64,000 bases of DNA, from NCBI RefSeq assembly GCF_016808335.1, contig NC_053153.1:12659033-12723032 (forward strand). Direction: 5' to 3'. The notes under the pieces are model-generated. The model did not search any database. It saw only the letters and a program-made list of their open reading frames with translations, and was not told where the DNA came from. Shown here piece after piece: positions 34,204 through 47,890 of the stretch. The stretch is from Panicum virgatum. Taxonomy: Eukaryota > Streptophyta > Magnoliopsida > Poales > Poaceae. The number at the start of each line of letters is the position of its first letter. The first letter of the stretch is position 1. The translations under genes were made by a program, and so were the position numbers.

Positions 34204-37200
34204 TTATTTCCTCTCCATACTGTCCGGTGCATTTTCCATTGCTCTCGATGAACCACTGCGGTTGAGCTGAGATGCCGCACTGGCGGCTTTCTGGGCATCT
34301 ATGGCACTTTGTGAAGCACTAGCACCACCTGCTTCATGGTATGCAGGAGGAGCACAGGCAGCAGCCTGAGTAGAAGGATTTGCATCATGTGCTGCTTCAG
34401 TGAATTCAACTTGGGAACTCTTTTCTTTAGCTACAAAAAAAAAAAAAAGAGGATCGTATCAGAGTAAATCCAAAGGGTGGTAGCTATGTTAAGCCCGTCC
34501 AGATGATGTCAAAGCATGTGTCGAAGACCTTGAGAAGAAACAGTACTCTGTGGGATTGGCTGCACAACTTGTGAAGCTGTCGCTGCAGAGCTTCCTCTTT
34601 TACTTCTGGACTGCAACCAGCAAAAAAGGAAATGTGACTATGGGATATAGAAAATGTTACACTAAGAGAACTCCCCATCACGAGAAACACAAATCATACC
34701 TTCATCTCATCACAGTACTTTACAACAGAGGATATATTGGAGTAACGTCCATGAACCAAGGTATATACCCACAGGAGGAGCTTCCTTGGAATGCTTAGGT
34801 CGAGCGTCTCGATTACAGGAGGGGCTTGCGGTAGCCCTTCAATAGGGACGTGTGATGGAGTTACTGTATACAGATTAATGCCTGAGGGAAATGTTCCACA
34901 GGAGCTCTCCCGATAAAAGTTGTAGGTGCTCTTCATTAACGTAACAGCAGTCTCCAAGTTATCTTCAGAAGTTTGCTTGATGGGAATGTTTTTAATTCTG
35001 TTCAGTGTCTCAAACCAATTCATGTCAAGGCCTTTGAACTGAGCAGGCCCATCAGGGGATGAGATAAGAAGCTCATCAGGCTGCAAATCAACATAAAGAA
35101 GGAGGCCGTTGGATAATGGAGCAGGCTGGTTTGTTGAATCCATGGACTCGGGCAGTGGAGTGATTGAAGCCAGTTTGATGAGAATACACCGGCACCATGC
35201 AAGAGAAGCATGCTTGCATATCTTAGCAAAATTGCTGTTTGACAATTTTGGTGTCTTGAAGCGCTTTCTTATTTTCTCGTTTAGTCCTTCGAGAACATCC
35301 AATCGGACATCACTCTCGAGTAAATGGATGTACTGGTGGATATAACTGCCACAAAAAAGTGCTATTTGAAAACTATCAAGCCTAAGAACAATTTATGACA
35401 CCATGAATGAGTAATTTACCTGTAAAGATTGCTTTCTGATAATTCTGGACTGTTCACCTCTGGTATAGTGCTTATATCAGCCCACAAGTTTGCATGGTCC
35501 ATGAACACACTGAAAATTTTCTCAAGTAATTGTTCAATAGAAGCATCACCAGAAGCTCGGCGAACATCAGGATTATTAATTGCTGTTGTTAGAACTTGAA
35601 GGTACTTCCCAAGACCAAGGGGAACAATATCACCCAAACATAATGCAAACTACAAAAGAGAATATTTTTAAGTTTCCAGAGGAAATGTAGAGCTTGGCAT
35701 AGTTATTTTGTAGTTAGGAAGTACCCGCTTATCTGTCCGCAGATATGTATATGCTTTCTCAAGAGTCCACAGGTCTCTATTCTTCTCCAACAGGTTTAAA
35801 TAGAATATCGTATACTTCCTTATGCATGTAATGAATTTTCGTGAACTTTCTGATAAACTGACCTCCAGATTCTTTCTGGATCCACCAACATTTGGATTTT
35901 TCCTCCTGGAAAAACAATGGAACAAATGTCCATGTTAGTTATTAATCTTGTACTGCCTCTGCGCCGAAGTGAATAGCTTCCCAAAATACATAAACATTTA
36001 GAAATTTGACCATCAATGATTATAGTATGTCAAATAATTACGTTTTGTTCTATGAGAATGACATTAATAGATTTAATATGAATTGTACTTCTATATCGAT
36101 ACATAATATTGCATCAGAGAAAGAAATTAAACTTTACCTTCCTTTTCTAACAGTGCCATCAATCTCCCACATGTTCACTGTAAATGAAGACCGAGAAGAT
36201 TTGAAACAGAATGAGAGCTCTTCCTTAGCCCGTTCCAGGTCCCCTGCTTCACCTCTTCTAGACAATCCTTGAGCAAGCTTGTATCTCGCCTTGTGGAAAT
36301 GCTTGAGCTCCCCTTCCACACAAGTACCAAGGGCAAGTAGACAATCATCATAAAGGATGTGCCATACTTTATCAAGTAAATCAGGCTCAACAAACTTATT
36401 TTCCGCTTTAGTATCTAAAGCAGATTTTTCATTCAGATCAGAAGATGAATTTGAAACATTAGTCATGGACCCCAACATGCTCAAGACATTTTCCTTTGTT
36501 GAATGGTTGTATGTGTAGTCAGCAACAACCTATACAACAAACAATCAACTAAGTTATCATAAAATTTTCTACTAAAGAACTGTCACAACAGATGCCCCAA
36601 TCAGGAACAAGACAGAAATAGTACTGTGCTATCGACAACATGCTATCATTATAAATAAAATGCACTTTCTTTTTCTAATTCTCAAATTGTAGCTTTTGCT
36701 ATAAAGGCAGAAGACAAGTTCGAATCTTAATTTGAGCTAATATAGTGCCAAGTTCTCGATAAGTCAAGCCAGGTCCCTGGGCGGTAGGCAATGGCAACCA
36801 TCTAATTTCTATGGGATCACAGGTGCTTCAAAAGTGGTCCTCTATAGAGAAAATCAATCACAAGAATCAGATTAATTTTTTAGATTGGCATGGATAACTT
36901 AGTCCATTTCATTATCGGTCCTCACTGCTTTTGTAGTGAAACAATTCATGTGGTCATGTCATCACTCACCAGTCAGTCAGTATACGGAAGTATAGCTTAT
37001 GCAAGAGTATAATTTTTTTCGAAGAAAGCCAAGAGTGGACTTAAAACCACTCCATGATGTTTGCTGCATATCAATTTTTCAAGGGAAAATAACTCTTAAA
37101 AAACTGGTCAGTTACATCTTAGACAAACCTGTATAGCTTCAAGATTCTGTTTGCCTTCAGTGTAAAGTAATTTCAAGCGTGATGCATGAATCCTGTAAAC

Positions 37201-40200
37201 AGGGTCGACTGCAGTTGGATTCAACATCATGGCTTTGTTGTAGTACAAAAATGACTTCGAAAAGGAATGCCCCAGTTTCTCACACAGTTTTCCGAGGTAA
37301 AATGCATGAAGCCACTGCTCCCTGCAAGTAAATAAGTATTATATCATCCCATGTGTGAGAAACAACAGATAGAACATGAAAATAGATTAGGAATGTTCTA
37401 TTACTTGATTTCAAAAGCCTTCTCGAAATGCTTCATAGAATTTTGACAAAATGTCTTCCATGTTGAGTCCTTGACTGGCAATGTAGCCCTTTGATCATAA
37501 AAGGGTACCACATTTTGAAGGCTATCATAGTAGACAAGAGCCAACAATTCATGCGCCTCACTCTAGATGAAAATAAGATTGCATGTCATCCGAAAAATTT
37601 CATCAAGAACAGTTGAAGGTAACGGATTGATACAAAAGGCATCATAATTCATAACAGATTAGAACTCACTTGCTCAGGAGCAGTTTTGGCAAGTAGTGAA
37701 CTCATCAATAAGCAGCGTCGACTATGTCGGCGACCCATTTCAACCCTTCTGATTAAATCTGTATTTGTTCGCCAATCCAAGATGCTTATATGTTTACTAC
37801 CATCATTGAGCAACAGGTCAACTTCCTGTCATACTAGCACTTGTTATGCAACAGAATAGATTAATATAAGGGAGCAGATCCAACCAGTTGGTAGATCTAA
37901 AAAGATTTCACCTCATCATAAAGATTGGAAAGCTTCTGCCAGCTTTCAAACCGCAGCGGATTGTACAACAAATCATACTTGAAAATATTGGCACTCTGTT
38001 CAACAAATTCTTCCCCTTCCTTTTTCAAAACGAAACCTGTATGCTTGTCGGTGGCACTTATATCTTCAGCTTGTGCTATGTAGAAATACAGGTTACCATA
38101 AACATCTGAGTAAGGCTCCGAACTGCATCAAACAGTTGAACATGTAGTTACGATAAATCCACCAATATCTCTTTCAAATCATAGAGAAGAGACTGTAGGT
38201 GTAGTGCAGAAGCCAACCTAGCAGTGGAGAGTTTTTTGAATGCTTCGTAGCCTCTTTCACCTGGGAACAGTACATTCAGGATAGCTTCCCTAGATCCATT
38301 ACTTTCGCAAATTTCAGAGAGTACTTTTTCACATGAGTCAGGTCCATCCAAGAAATTATCAATAGGGTTGTTAACCAATAAGTCATAAGGTGGCTGCGGA
38401 AAGTGTTTACGTATAGCCCGCAGCACTCTCCGTAATTTAACCAAGCCAGTTTTCTAAAACAAGAATAAGAATGGGCAAAGCATTAGAAACTATATTTGAT
38501 GCTGATAGTTCATAGCTAACTGAAAGTAGGAAACACGAAGGTTGTTATTAAAAATTAACTCACAGAAAGTGCTTTTGCATACGGCAGAACATATTGAAAC
38601 ACATCAGCACATTGTTCTTTTGTTTGATAATCACCACGGCTTGTATTTTTATGCACTGCGAGATCATCTTCACTGCAAGAATCCGGATTTATCTTCAGAC
38701 CATATAAACAGAAAAAAGCCTGGTCCAAGGCACTATCAAGACATGACTGTATCTCATCCAATTCTGCATGAACAGGACATTTATCAGGGTAACTGCAGCA
38801 CCAAGAATTTACAAAATGATAATTTATGATGATACACCAAGCCAGTATCATCTCAAGTTATGCATTTTCTTCACCAAAAGATAAATACAAAATAGCTACA
38901 AAATTACTAAAACGGTATATTCCATCCAGTCTTACCTGATTCTTCCTGCTTGCTGTCATTAACCGATGATTCATCGACCATACTGTCTTGTGCTTTGACA
39001 TCTTTTGTAACTGCATCTTCTTCCATCCCATTTGAATCTACACAATACGACAGAGAAAACCAACAGATGTCAGTTATTAGTTAGTAGGAAAAATGAAACA
39101 TGTCTACAATAATAGGGTCGGTAAAAAAACTTACTAAGTTGTGATTTTAGTTTCACGTCTAGTGCCATGAGATGTTTGATTGCAAACTTGAGGAATGTCC
39201 CCTCCTCCCATTCACCATCCTTTCCGGAACAGCAGAGCCCATACTCAGCAACCAAATCATGGACTGCGACAATTAAGTCAACCTGCATTGGTGAATGAAT
39301 AGCTGAACATTGAATAGGAAGGGCAAAACTACAGAGCTCAATAACTTTGGCTAATATGAAAGTGGTACATACCTGAGTTTTGATGGATATCGTAGGATCA
39401 AGGTGCTGGAGCTTGCAAAATGCAATAGCTGCATCTATGAGACAGGAACTTTCCAATTGGTCAACCTGATAGGAGGTTCCAGAGCATGAGAGTTTTCTTG
39501 ATAGGATTATCTTCACAGCAGCACACATGATTGTCAGGAGCAATGATTGAATATCACCGACAATAGACACTAGTGAGCTCCAGCCATCTTGCCCATCCTG
39601 GAAACATGAAGATTTTAACTATGACTCAGGTGGCAGTGTTAGAGGAATTAATACACTAATAGGTTTCCCTGACTTGTGAGCAAGCATAAAAGGTTCATCA
39701 AAATGCATTAAAGAAAATTGATGATGTAGAAATGTATGAAATTTCAGATGATGCCTTAAACTAGAACATGGCAATATCTTGGAGCAATTCTCACAGTATG
39801 AGCAGCGCATGGAGAACAGATATTACTTTAAAACTTAAAAGGGATTACTTGCTACTGTTTATGTTGGCTCAATCTTTTTTCTGTATGGTTAATAAACAGT
39901 GCATTTTCACTAATCACATGGAACAAGAAAGTGTTCAAAGCTTTGTGCTCCTTGCCCGACCAACCAATCTACTCCCTCCAGATAGAAACATACAACAGTT
40001 TCCTTTTGTTTTCTTTGCAAGGTCTCCAAGATACAGGAGTATTTACCATAATATGTTTGCAAACACTAAGGATTATACACTAAGAATGGTTTCTACAATA
40101 AATAAAACTCTTTTTTTTTAACTAAGGCCAATCTAGATGCAAAATATTATATGTGCCAAAGTTTTAAGTTTTGTAACATCCATGGGAAACAGTAGCAAAC

Positions 40201-43200
40201 TGCAAAAAGGAAAGCTTCAATTTCACTCTATAGCCATATATATAAATTTTGCGTGGGCACAGGCACACTAATAACACAAATGTAAAAACTCATTACATAT
40301 TGTGCCAATAATTAGGAGATCTGATTTAAAAGGGCGAAGAAGGAAATCTGAGGAAAAGGGGCCATCCAACTTACAGACTTATCACATTGATCGATAAAGT
40401 CTTTTGCTTTACCGGCATTTCGAGATACATCTCTGACTGCTTCCACAACATTTTCGAGGCGGTTCCGGTTCATTGCTTCCACAAAGTCCATGTTACTTGA
40501 ACATTTTCCCTTTGGGGGTGTAACAGATCCAACCATGCCAGCTGCCACAGTAAGAACTTGAATTTTTCTTCGATGGGAATCAAGATATACCTGGATGTTC
40601 ATTGGTTTTGCTTTTTCGCATGCAGATATTAAGACATCCAAGGCAGACAACTCAAGTGAAATGACATTCTCACTCTCTCTTTGTGGACCATATGCATTTC
40701 CAACATAGACATCTTTGGTGGAAAGCAAAAGTGGAGGTAGCAATTTCATGAACTCTGTATGAGTTATTTTGTTGATATTCTCATCATTATTCCAAAGTAA
40801 AGATTCAAGCCTGATCAAGTTAATTTCACGAAGAATCCTATCTGCTGTCAGCGATTTTACAAGCTTGGTGTGAGGTAGAAGAATAACATCTCCACAGCTT
40901 TTGTCTTTGTTGCCGTTTCTTAGGATGGACAGGGCAATATTGAACTCTTTGTAAGCTTTCTCTTTGCAGTCTGATGAAAGGGACAAGCAACCGCTCAGCC
41001 AGAAGAAGCGAACCCAGAACGCACAATTCATGTTTGAAGAAGAATCACATTCAGATTTCTTATCACTAAGCATGTCAGAGGAAACAGGTTTGTCGGAATT
41101 TTCATTACTTTTCTCAGTTATATCACTAGAAGATACATCTGCCCAACTTCTTTGCATTTCCAAATCCAAGTCAGTGGATTTTATTTCTCTGACAGATGTG
41201 TTGAATGGCAGTTCCAGAGCTACTGACTCAATGATCTTACAAAGATGGTAAGATGAATCAGACAGCTCTGAGGATGTTGATGGACTTCCAGAACACAAAG
41301 CTTGATCATAGTACAGTTCAGCTAGAAATAAACTACACAGTTCAGATCTGTCTTCAGCCCAGCCTCTAGTAAGTTTATCCAGTTCAATGAGCTTAACAAA
41401 ATAATCTTGGAAAGGAACTTTGAGATGAGCCATCTCTTCAAGGAGCATATAACCAATGTGATGAGGGCCAAAATTTTTTGATATCTTGCATAGAAATCTC
41501 TTTATGTCGTTTGCCTCTTCATCGGATGTATAGGTGAGAGTATCAGTATTGGAAGCGTCAGCATTTCCAGAAAAATCAGACTTTTCTGCGGCACTTGGCC
41601 CCTTGAGTATAAATGGATCGAGAAACTGGGTCACAGCATGCGTTATATCTTTACCATCAGATCCATTTTCATCTTTTCCAGATTTGCGACTTCGCAGCCT
41701 CTCAAGACGTGTGCTCCGCCTTTCATGAGGATGCTCTCTATCTGAATTAACATCTTTCTCTTTAACTGTAGTTTTGCAATCATTAGATGGCACAGTCTCA
41801 CCATCATGATGTGAATCATTTCCATTTTCACCAGCAGATTCCACAATTTTGATTGTCTCTGTAGATACGACAACATCAATCATGTTGTAAGCAAGCCCTT
41901 TGACACTATCCTCACTGCCTGAACACCTATCAGCAGTATTTGTGCTCTTGTCTTCATCGGCCTTCTCACTGTTTGCACTTAAGAAGCATAGGATACCATC
42001 CAAAAGGGCCAACCATTTTGCTTCATTCAATTGCAATGTAGCACACTGTTTACTCTTCTTTGTCCTTGTTTCTTGATAGTTTTCATCATCTACGGATTTC
42101 CTTTTGTTGGAAAAGATGAGTGTCACATGTGTGGGTTCAAGTATGTCAATACCCCGAGGTGCGAAAGGTACCGGTTCAGCACATTCAATGGTCTTCTTGA
42201 CATGTAAAGCACGATGATGTGATGGCCAACTCCTAAGTATTAAATTTGCTACAGAAAGGCATGCGACTTCATCACGAATTGCTATAAGCACCTCCAATAA
42301 TTTCTCCATGCAGTTCCCTACAAAACATAAGTAACTATATAAGAAGCCAGTGTAGGTATCATAAGCGCGATAGATGAACTGAACATAAATTATAATGAGT
42401 AAAACAGGTATCATACAGTTGTTCGGGCTGCATAGAAGGCCCTGCTCAAATGCCCATCTTGATACACTCAGCAAACCCATTGAACAAGAAAGGGTACCCA
42501 GATGATTCCAGACAACTGAATCATTTGAATCAAGTTCTACAGCTTGTAGGTAACAATGAAGAGCATTATCATAAAATTCCAAACCTTGTTGGAGGAAAAC
42601 AGATGCAAGATTTTTCAATGTTAAAAACCTGTACAAGTGAGAAAGGTGTGTCAGTATTTTAGCAGTTAAAGTTCATGTCACACATGTCAGATCAATCAGC
42701 CATTGGATTCCATATGCTGCATCCAATTCAACACCCCGCGACACCAACCAACTAGGCAATTATGCCATGTATTGTACAATAAAACTAAAACATATACGAC
42801 AGGCAAGAAGTAAGCTTATTATGCTGTTATGGCATATACAGAATCATATGTACCTTGAAAATGAGGTATATTTTCGAACAAAAAGAGAAGCAAAAGATCT
42901 ATCTATCATACTAAAATCACTAGAAATTCACTGAGGAAATAGGGATAAAATGAACATTCTTGTGGAATGCTGTTGCCTTCCTATGCTTTTGCAGCACAAC
43001 AGTCTGTGCACTTAAGACTAGAAATTCAAATTTTGATCACTTACAGGAGAAAATCGGTCTTCCAAAGTCAATATAACAAAAGTCTCTTGGTACCATAAAA
43101 TTTAGAAGAACCATAATTTTATGCAGTTAAATTGTTTCATGAATGGTCTTCTATTTTGTATTTCTCTTCGGTAATATGAGCATTTAAATCAAACAGCAAC

Positions 43201-45437
43201 TAAACACATCTTTACCATGAGAACAATAAAATGTATGAGAAAAAGAACCTTAGCTGCAGCAAATGCTGATCACTGCCAATGTTATCAACCTGTTCAAATA
43301 AACAAATTGACGTTATGAAGAAGACCACAAAATAAATATTAAAAAAGTACTGAAATTGCCTGAATGTTTGATATTAGCGGGTCCTTCAGAACATCCTCAA
43401 GAAGTTCACGAGCTTTTGAATAATCTTTTTGTTGCAACTTGAGGAGTCCCTCGTGATACTTCTGAGAGAGTGCAAATTCCTGACAGAATTACGAAGAGGA
43501 GATATCAGTAACACAGTGATACTGAGACAAAGTACTAAGAGCTCTTCACACTGAAATTTTCACTCATGCCACGAGAAGGGAGTTATCAGAATCTGATTCA
43601 GATGCTACTGGTTATTCAGAATTTTCTTATATCAACCTACACTAATCTAGCAATTGCAAAAACAACTATTAATATATATGTGAAAATGCTTGATAAATGT
43701 GTTCGTCCAGTAGACAAAAAGGTCTACAGTGCACTTCAGGAAAACGAACCAATATATATGTGGATTCTCTTTTCATGTGATAAGTATTCCTGATTATTGA
43801 TGTAAGCAAAATCTACAGAAAGGTGTGCAATATTACGGTTGTTGTGGTTTAGATGCCACTATGGCTAATCACCCCCTATTCAACAGAGTACAAGTGCACT
43901 GTTCTTTTAAGAAAAGCACCAGGAAAAGAATTCATGGACAGAGTGCACATCACATTTTCTGAATCAAAGACCATAAGTTTCATATTTCAATCCAAGAGAA
44001 CACAAGAAAGAGTAACAAATGATCACCCCATTAATTAAACTATAATTCACATTTCCCACAAACAATCTCTTCTAAAATATCAATAGTCACATGAGGTTTA
44101 ATGTTACAATAGTTAAGACTTAAGAACACAAGACGTAAGCAGTACATTTGTTCATAAAAGATCCAAGGTTCCGGACAAGAACTTTTTGTTCACTAAAAAG
44201 CACAATTAGCCAGATATTATCATTGACTCAAGTTAATGTGCTCTAAGAGTACAGCGAATCATAACTTGACATATCCTTCTCATCTGTGAGATAATCAAGG
44301 CTTGCACCAAACAGTCTTTCCATGCATATATCTTCTTATAATAGAGAAAAGTACCACTTGGATTAAGCGCCTAAGTCATAAGGCTCCTAAATCATTTTTG
44401 GCTAGTTAAAATTAAAGTGATAAATTAAACGACCACTTTAAGGATGCATAACAAGCCAGGGATATAAGTAATTGTGCGAGTATACAGCATCAGTGTGCGG
44501 CATCATACCCTTCATTAAACATAAAAATCTGTCCAGCTCAAAATTCTTTAGAACCACTAGTTCCCTCTTGATGCGTGGATATCTCAGATGGCAAAAAGTT
44601 AATTAAGCTCACAGCAAGATTTTAATAAAAATAAATCCCATACCAAACTGCTGTAAATTTATCTTGCAATTTTATTATAACAGAACTCAACATAAAGAAT
44701 GAAAACTTAAATCTGAAAGGCCTAACAATCCCCCTGCCCACCTGCGCCTGCAGTCCAAAGCTGCAGTTGAAACATTATGTGCTTCCATTCTAGATTATGC
44801 CCAATCGAAAAAAATGAAGTCTTAGTAAAAACTACACTTCATTACCTAAAATCACCAATGCTTATCCAACATGCAGTACTGGTAAATGAGCCATGTTCTT
44901 CTTCTTGATGGTGTGACTAGGTGGATGGTTCAGCAGGCAGGGTGGCAAACAATGCACATGGAACTGCTATTCCAGCTTAGGTGTGGATTTCTAGTGTTGA
45001 AGTTTTCTGGATTTAATCAATTCGGTATTACACCAATTGACAGGACGGTTTACTCCACAGCCCATGATCTCGCGAGAGGTGGTTTCACAAAGAAATTACG
45101 AAACACTTTATTCAGCTGAAATACGACATGACCCAACACATTGCGCTCGACAAATCCGAAGCCCTAACTTATCGCACCCCACAAACTGAAGAAGCACACC
45201 ACTAAAATTTTCGGGTGCTAGCAAATTCGGGGTAATAAGGGATCAGGGAGGAAGAGGAGACATACCTGAGCTTCCTTGGTGGGCGCGAGCGGTTCCCATT
45301 GGCCGCCGGAGTCGCTCTCGTTGATGGCTGCGATGGAGAACTGCGAGCTCGCCGGGGGGCAGCGAGTGAGTCGCAAAGCAATTCGAAACAGGGGGCAAGA
45401 GGTGAGCATGGAACGGGAGTGAGGTCGGGCTCACCAT
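34204..45437 (-). CDS. CABIN1-like TPR protein (HIRA-type histone chaperone complex subunit)
   Basis: I assembled 21 coding exons (high to low): 45435-45437, 45266-45340, 43360-43479, 43249-43289, 42417-42628, 40375-42317, 39373-39597, 39135-39282, 38936-39037, 38564-38763, 38152-38453, 37912-38122, 37670-37825, 37405-37562, 37129-37321, 36138-36529, 35725-35905, 35420-35649, 34700-35345, 34529-34610, 34204-34430. The phases agree throughout and give 1,948 aa. The protein begins [21 protein letters not shown]; exon 1 contributes only the ATG. TPR repeats occupy about residues 35-200 ([20 protein letters not shown]). A long charged middle has Lys/Arg clusters, and helical-repeat sequence continues to an Ala/Ser-rich C-terminus. 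Family: plant homologue of calcineurin-binding protein CABIN1, which with HIRA and UBN deposits histone H3.3 in nuclei. Oddities are a GC donor after exon 3 and a 29-bp gap between exons 11 and 12. The last join (34529/34430) is the least certain. Confidence 0.9.
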
Positions 45438-46289
45438 GGCCGGCGGCTCCGCGGACGGGGCCGCGGTAGGTTCGCCGGCGACGAGGGTTCCGGTAGCGAG
45501 TGGCGCTCGCCGCCGGGAAAATGCGTCTCCCGAATAATTACGGAATCGCCATCAATTGCTGGGGTTTTGTGTTCGGGTCGGGTCGGGTCGCGTACACGAG
45601 GATCCTGATACGTCGGCGTGGACCCGAACCCACACCACACAAAAACGGATCTAATCTTGCGAATAGTAGTAATCAAGACGAGGAGGAAGGACATGTCTAT
45701 GCAAATTTGATACGGATTTGCTAGTGCCGAGACGTCCGATGGAAAAGTTCCCATCAGATGCTCCATTGCAATATCGAAAATATATAGATGAAAAATGAAA
45801 AAATATGTAAAAAAATAATTAAGTTATTTGACTCTTGGATACGAAAATTTCAGCCACAACATGAACACTATGTTTCATATAATATTCACCATGAAACGTG
45901 AGAAAATAATCGTTGCAACATTACAGATCAGCTATTGAAATATATATTGGAGTGTATGATTTTTCTTCCCCGTCCGAACGTCTCTTTCTTAGTATTTCCG
46001 AATTTGATATTATGTTAATAAAGCACCATTCTGGACACAATAAATACAATATTTTATCTATCATTTCCAGTTATGGTGCAAAACCAGCTAATTGCAATGT
46101 GCAGTGAGCAATGAAGATGTTACGTATTCCATCTTACTCGTGGGATGTTAAAATTAGTTTTTTTTTAAAAGCTAAAATTAGTGCCTCCCAACTGTCAACT
46201 TTAGACCTTAAATCATCCCTCTAACCGATGTCTGAAAAATATTGATAATTTTTTGATATGTCAAACTTCAATCCTCGAGGAAATTGATA
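45438..46289. other. Promoter and 5' UTR side of the CABIN1-like gene
   Basis: GC-rich 45438-45530 is probably 5' UTR of the minus-strand gene. A GGGTCGGGTCGGGTCG run lies at 45575-45590. Beyond 45780 the DNA is AT-rich with no gene seen. No confident TATA box. Confidence 0.5.
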
Positions 46290-46878
46290 CCGTGTTTAGA
46301 TGGTTTCTCCAAAAATTTTGGGAACGAAATCTTACTAATTTGAAGTACTAAATGAAGTCTATTTATAAAACTGTTTGCACAGCTGGATTGTAAATCGCGA
46401 GACGAATCTAATGATAGTAATTAATCCATGATTAATCTATATTTAGCGGATGGCTACTGTAGCATCACTGTTGTAATCATGGATTAAATAAGCTCATTAG
46501 ATTCGTCTCGCGATTTACAGCCCATCTGTGAAAAAAAATTTGTAAATAGGCTTCATTTAGTACTCCATGCATGTATCCAAATATTCGATGTTATGTTTTT
46601 AAAAGTAAAAATTTTGGATCTAAGGTGGTGTTTAGATGCGTAAATTTTTGAGTGGAAAGTACTGTAGCACTTTTCGTTTGTATTTGGTAATTATTATTCG
46701 ATTATGGATTAACTAGGCTCAAAAGATTCGTCTCGCAAATTACAGACAAACTGTGTAATTAGTTATTTTGTTTAGCTACATTTAGTACTTCATACATGTG
46801 TTCAAAGATTCGATGTGACGAAAAATCTTATAAAGTTTTGAAATTTTAAAGACAACTAAACAACACCTAAGCAGACCC
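46290..46878. mobile_element. Foldback MITE, split by a second MITE
   Basis: The left end CGTGTTTAGATGG and the right end (GGATC...TAAGCAGACC, reverse complement GGTCTGCTTAGATCC) are separated by a large hairpin. TGTAAATCGCGAGACGAATC near 46389 is repeated inverted near 46495-46519. The right TIR is interrupted at its TAA by the MITE at 46624-46867. A same-family copy is at 60770-61102. The outer target duplication was not resolved. Confidence 0.65.
46624..46867. mobile_element. Tourist-like MITE nested in another MITE
   Basis: The 244-bp element runs from GGTGGTGTTTAG to CTAAACAACACC, with TAA on both sides (46621-46623, 46868-46870). It shares its interior (CTAGGCTCAAAAGATTCGTC) with the element at 47035-47277. 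TAA target and TIR type fit PIF/Harbinger Tourist. Confidence 0.82.
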
Positions 46879-47034
46879 TCAAGTAATGCCAAACTTCCAA
46901 ACTATAGCGATTTGTTTTACAGCGTCCAAAGCATCCACAAGTTTCTGGCGCTGTTCGGTTGATGACGTGTTTAGATGGGTGCAAAAACCCAAATTTTTTA
47001 AACTACAGTGCCGTTTTTGGCATTCTGAAACTAA

Positions 47035-47277
47035 GCCCTTGTTTACATAGGTAAAAGGAAAGCTGTAAAGTACTGTAGCATTTTCGTTTGTATTTGATAA
47101 TTATTGTCCAGTCATGGATCAACTAGGCTCAAAAGATTCGTTTCGCAAATTACAGACAAACTATGTAACTAATTATTTTATTTAACTACATTTAATATTT
47201 TATGCATATGTTCAAAGACTCGATGTGACGTGGAATTTTGTAAAGTTTTGGAATTTTGAAGGAAACTAAACAAGGAG
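47035..47277. mobile_element. Tourist-like MITE
   Basis: Runs from GCCCTTGTTTA to CTAAACAAGGAG, 243 bp, with TAA duplication at 47032-47034 and 47278-47280. It is a close relative of the nested element 170 bp upstream. Confidence 0.82.
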
Positions 47278-47393
47278 TAAACGACTCAGGCCATAAAATT
47301 TTGGGCATTTGGGCCTGTCCACCGTTGCGCCTCCTTAGAGCATGGTTAATAATAGAGCCAAGTGCTTGACTATAAGCCAAGTGATAAGAAGTA

Positions 47394-47625
47394 CTCCCTC
47401 CGTCCCAAAATAAATACAATTCTAAGACTACACACGCAAACCAATGCATAATGTGAAATTATCAAAATACATTTTGTCTTTTATGAGAAGGATCTAGATA
47501 ATGTCTTGCCTTTTTTTAAGAAGTCTCCGGAAACTCTTGTCTTTTGTGCTAGTATAGTCAAAGTAGCACTTTTTGTGGGACAAATTTTAAACTCTAGATA
47601 TGTAATTATTTTGGGACGGAGGGAA
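47394..47625. mobile_element. Stowaway MITE
   Basis: TIRs CTCCCTCCGTCCCAAAAT and ATTTTGGGACGGAGGGA are nearly perfect, with TA on each side (47392-47393, 47626-47627). The 232-bp interior is AT-rich. Confidence 0.88.
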
Positions 47626-47890
47626 TAAATCATACAATAGTTGTCTCATATTTGTCTCTAAAAACTTTTTTTATTATTATGTGATGTCATGTCTTACTTT
47701 CTCTTTCCTACTCTTCCTCACATGTATTTTTATTTGAGCCCATATTTGAGCCCACAAATGACTATGCTTCCGTGCCAAACTTGATGCTAAAACAAAAGCC
47801 AAACTCTTTTCTCTTTCCTTCCTTTTCTCCTCCACATCAGCAAAAATGCTGACTAGCTTGACTTTAAACCCATTGTTATACCTGCTTTTA

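Noticed and set aside
43566..44038. Plus-strand frames of 60-75 aa
   Set aside because: They fall in intron 2 of the CABIN1-like gene, on the opposite strand, without supporting signals.
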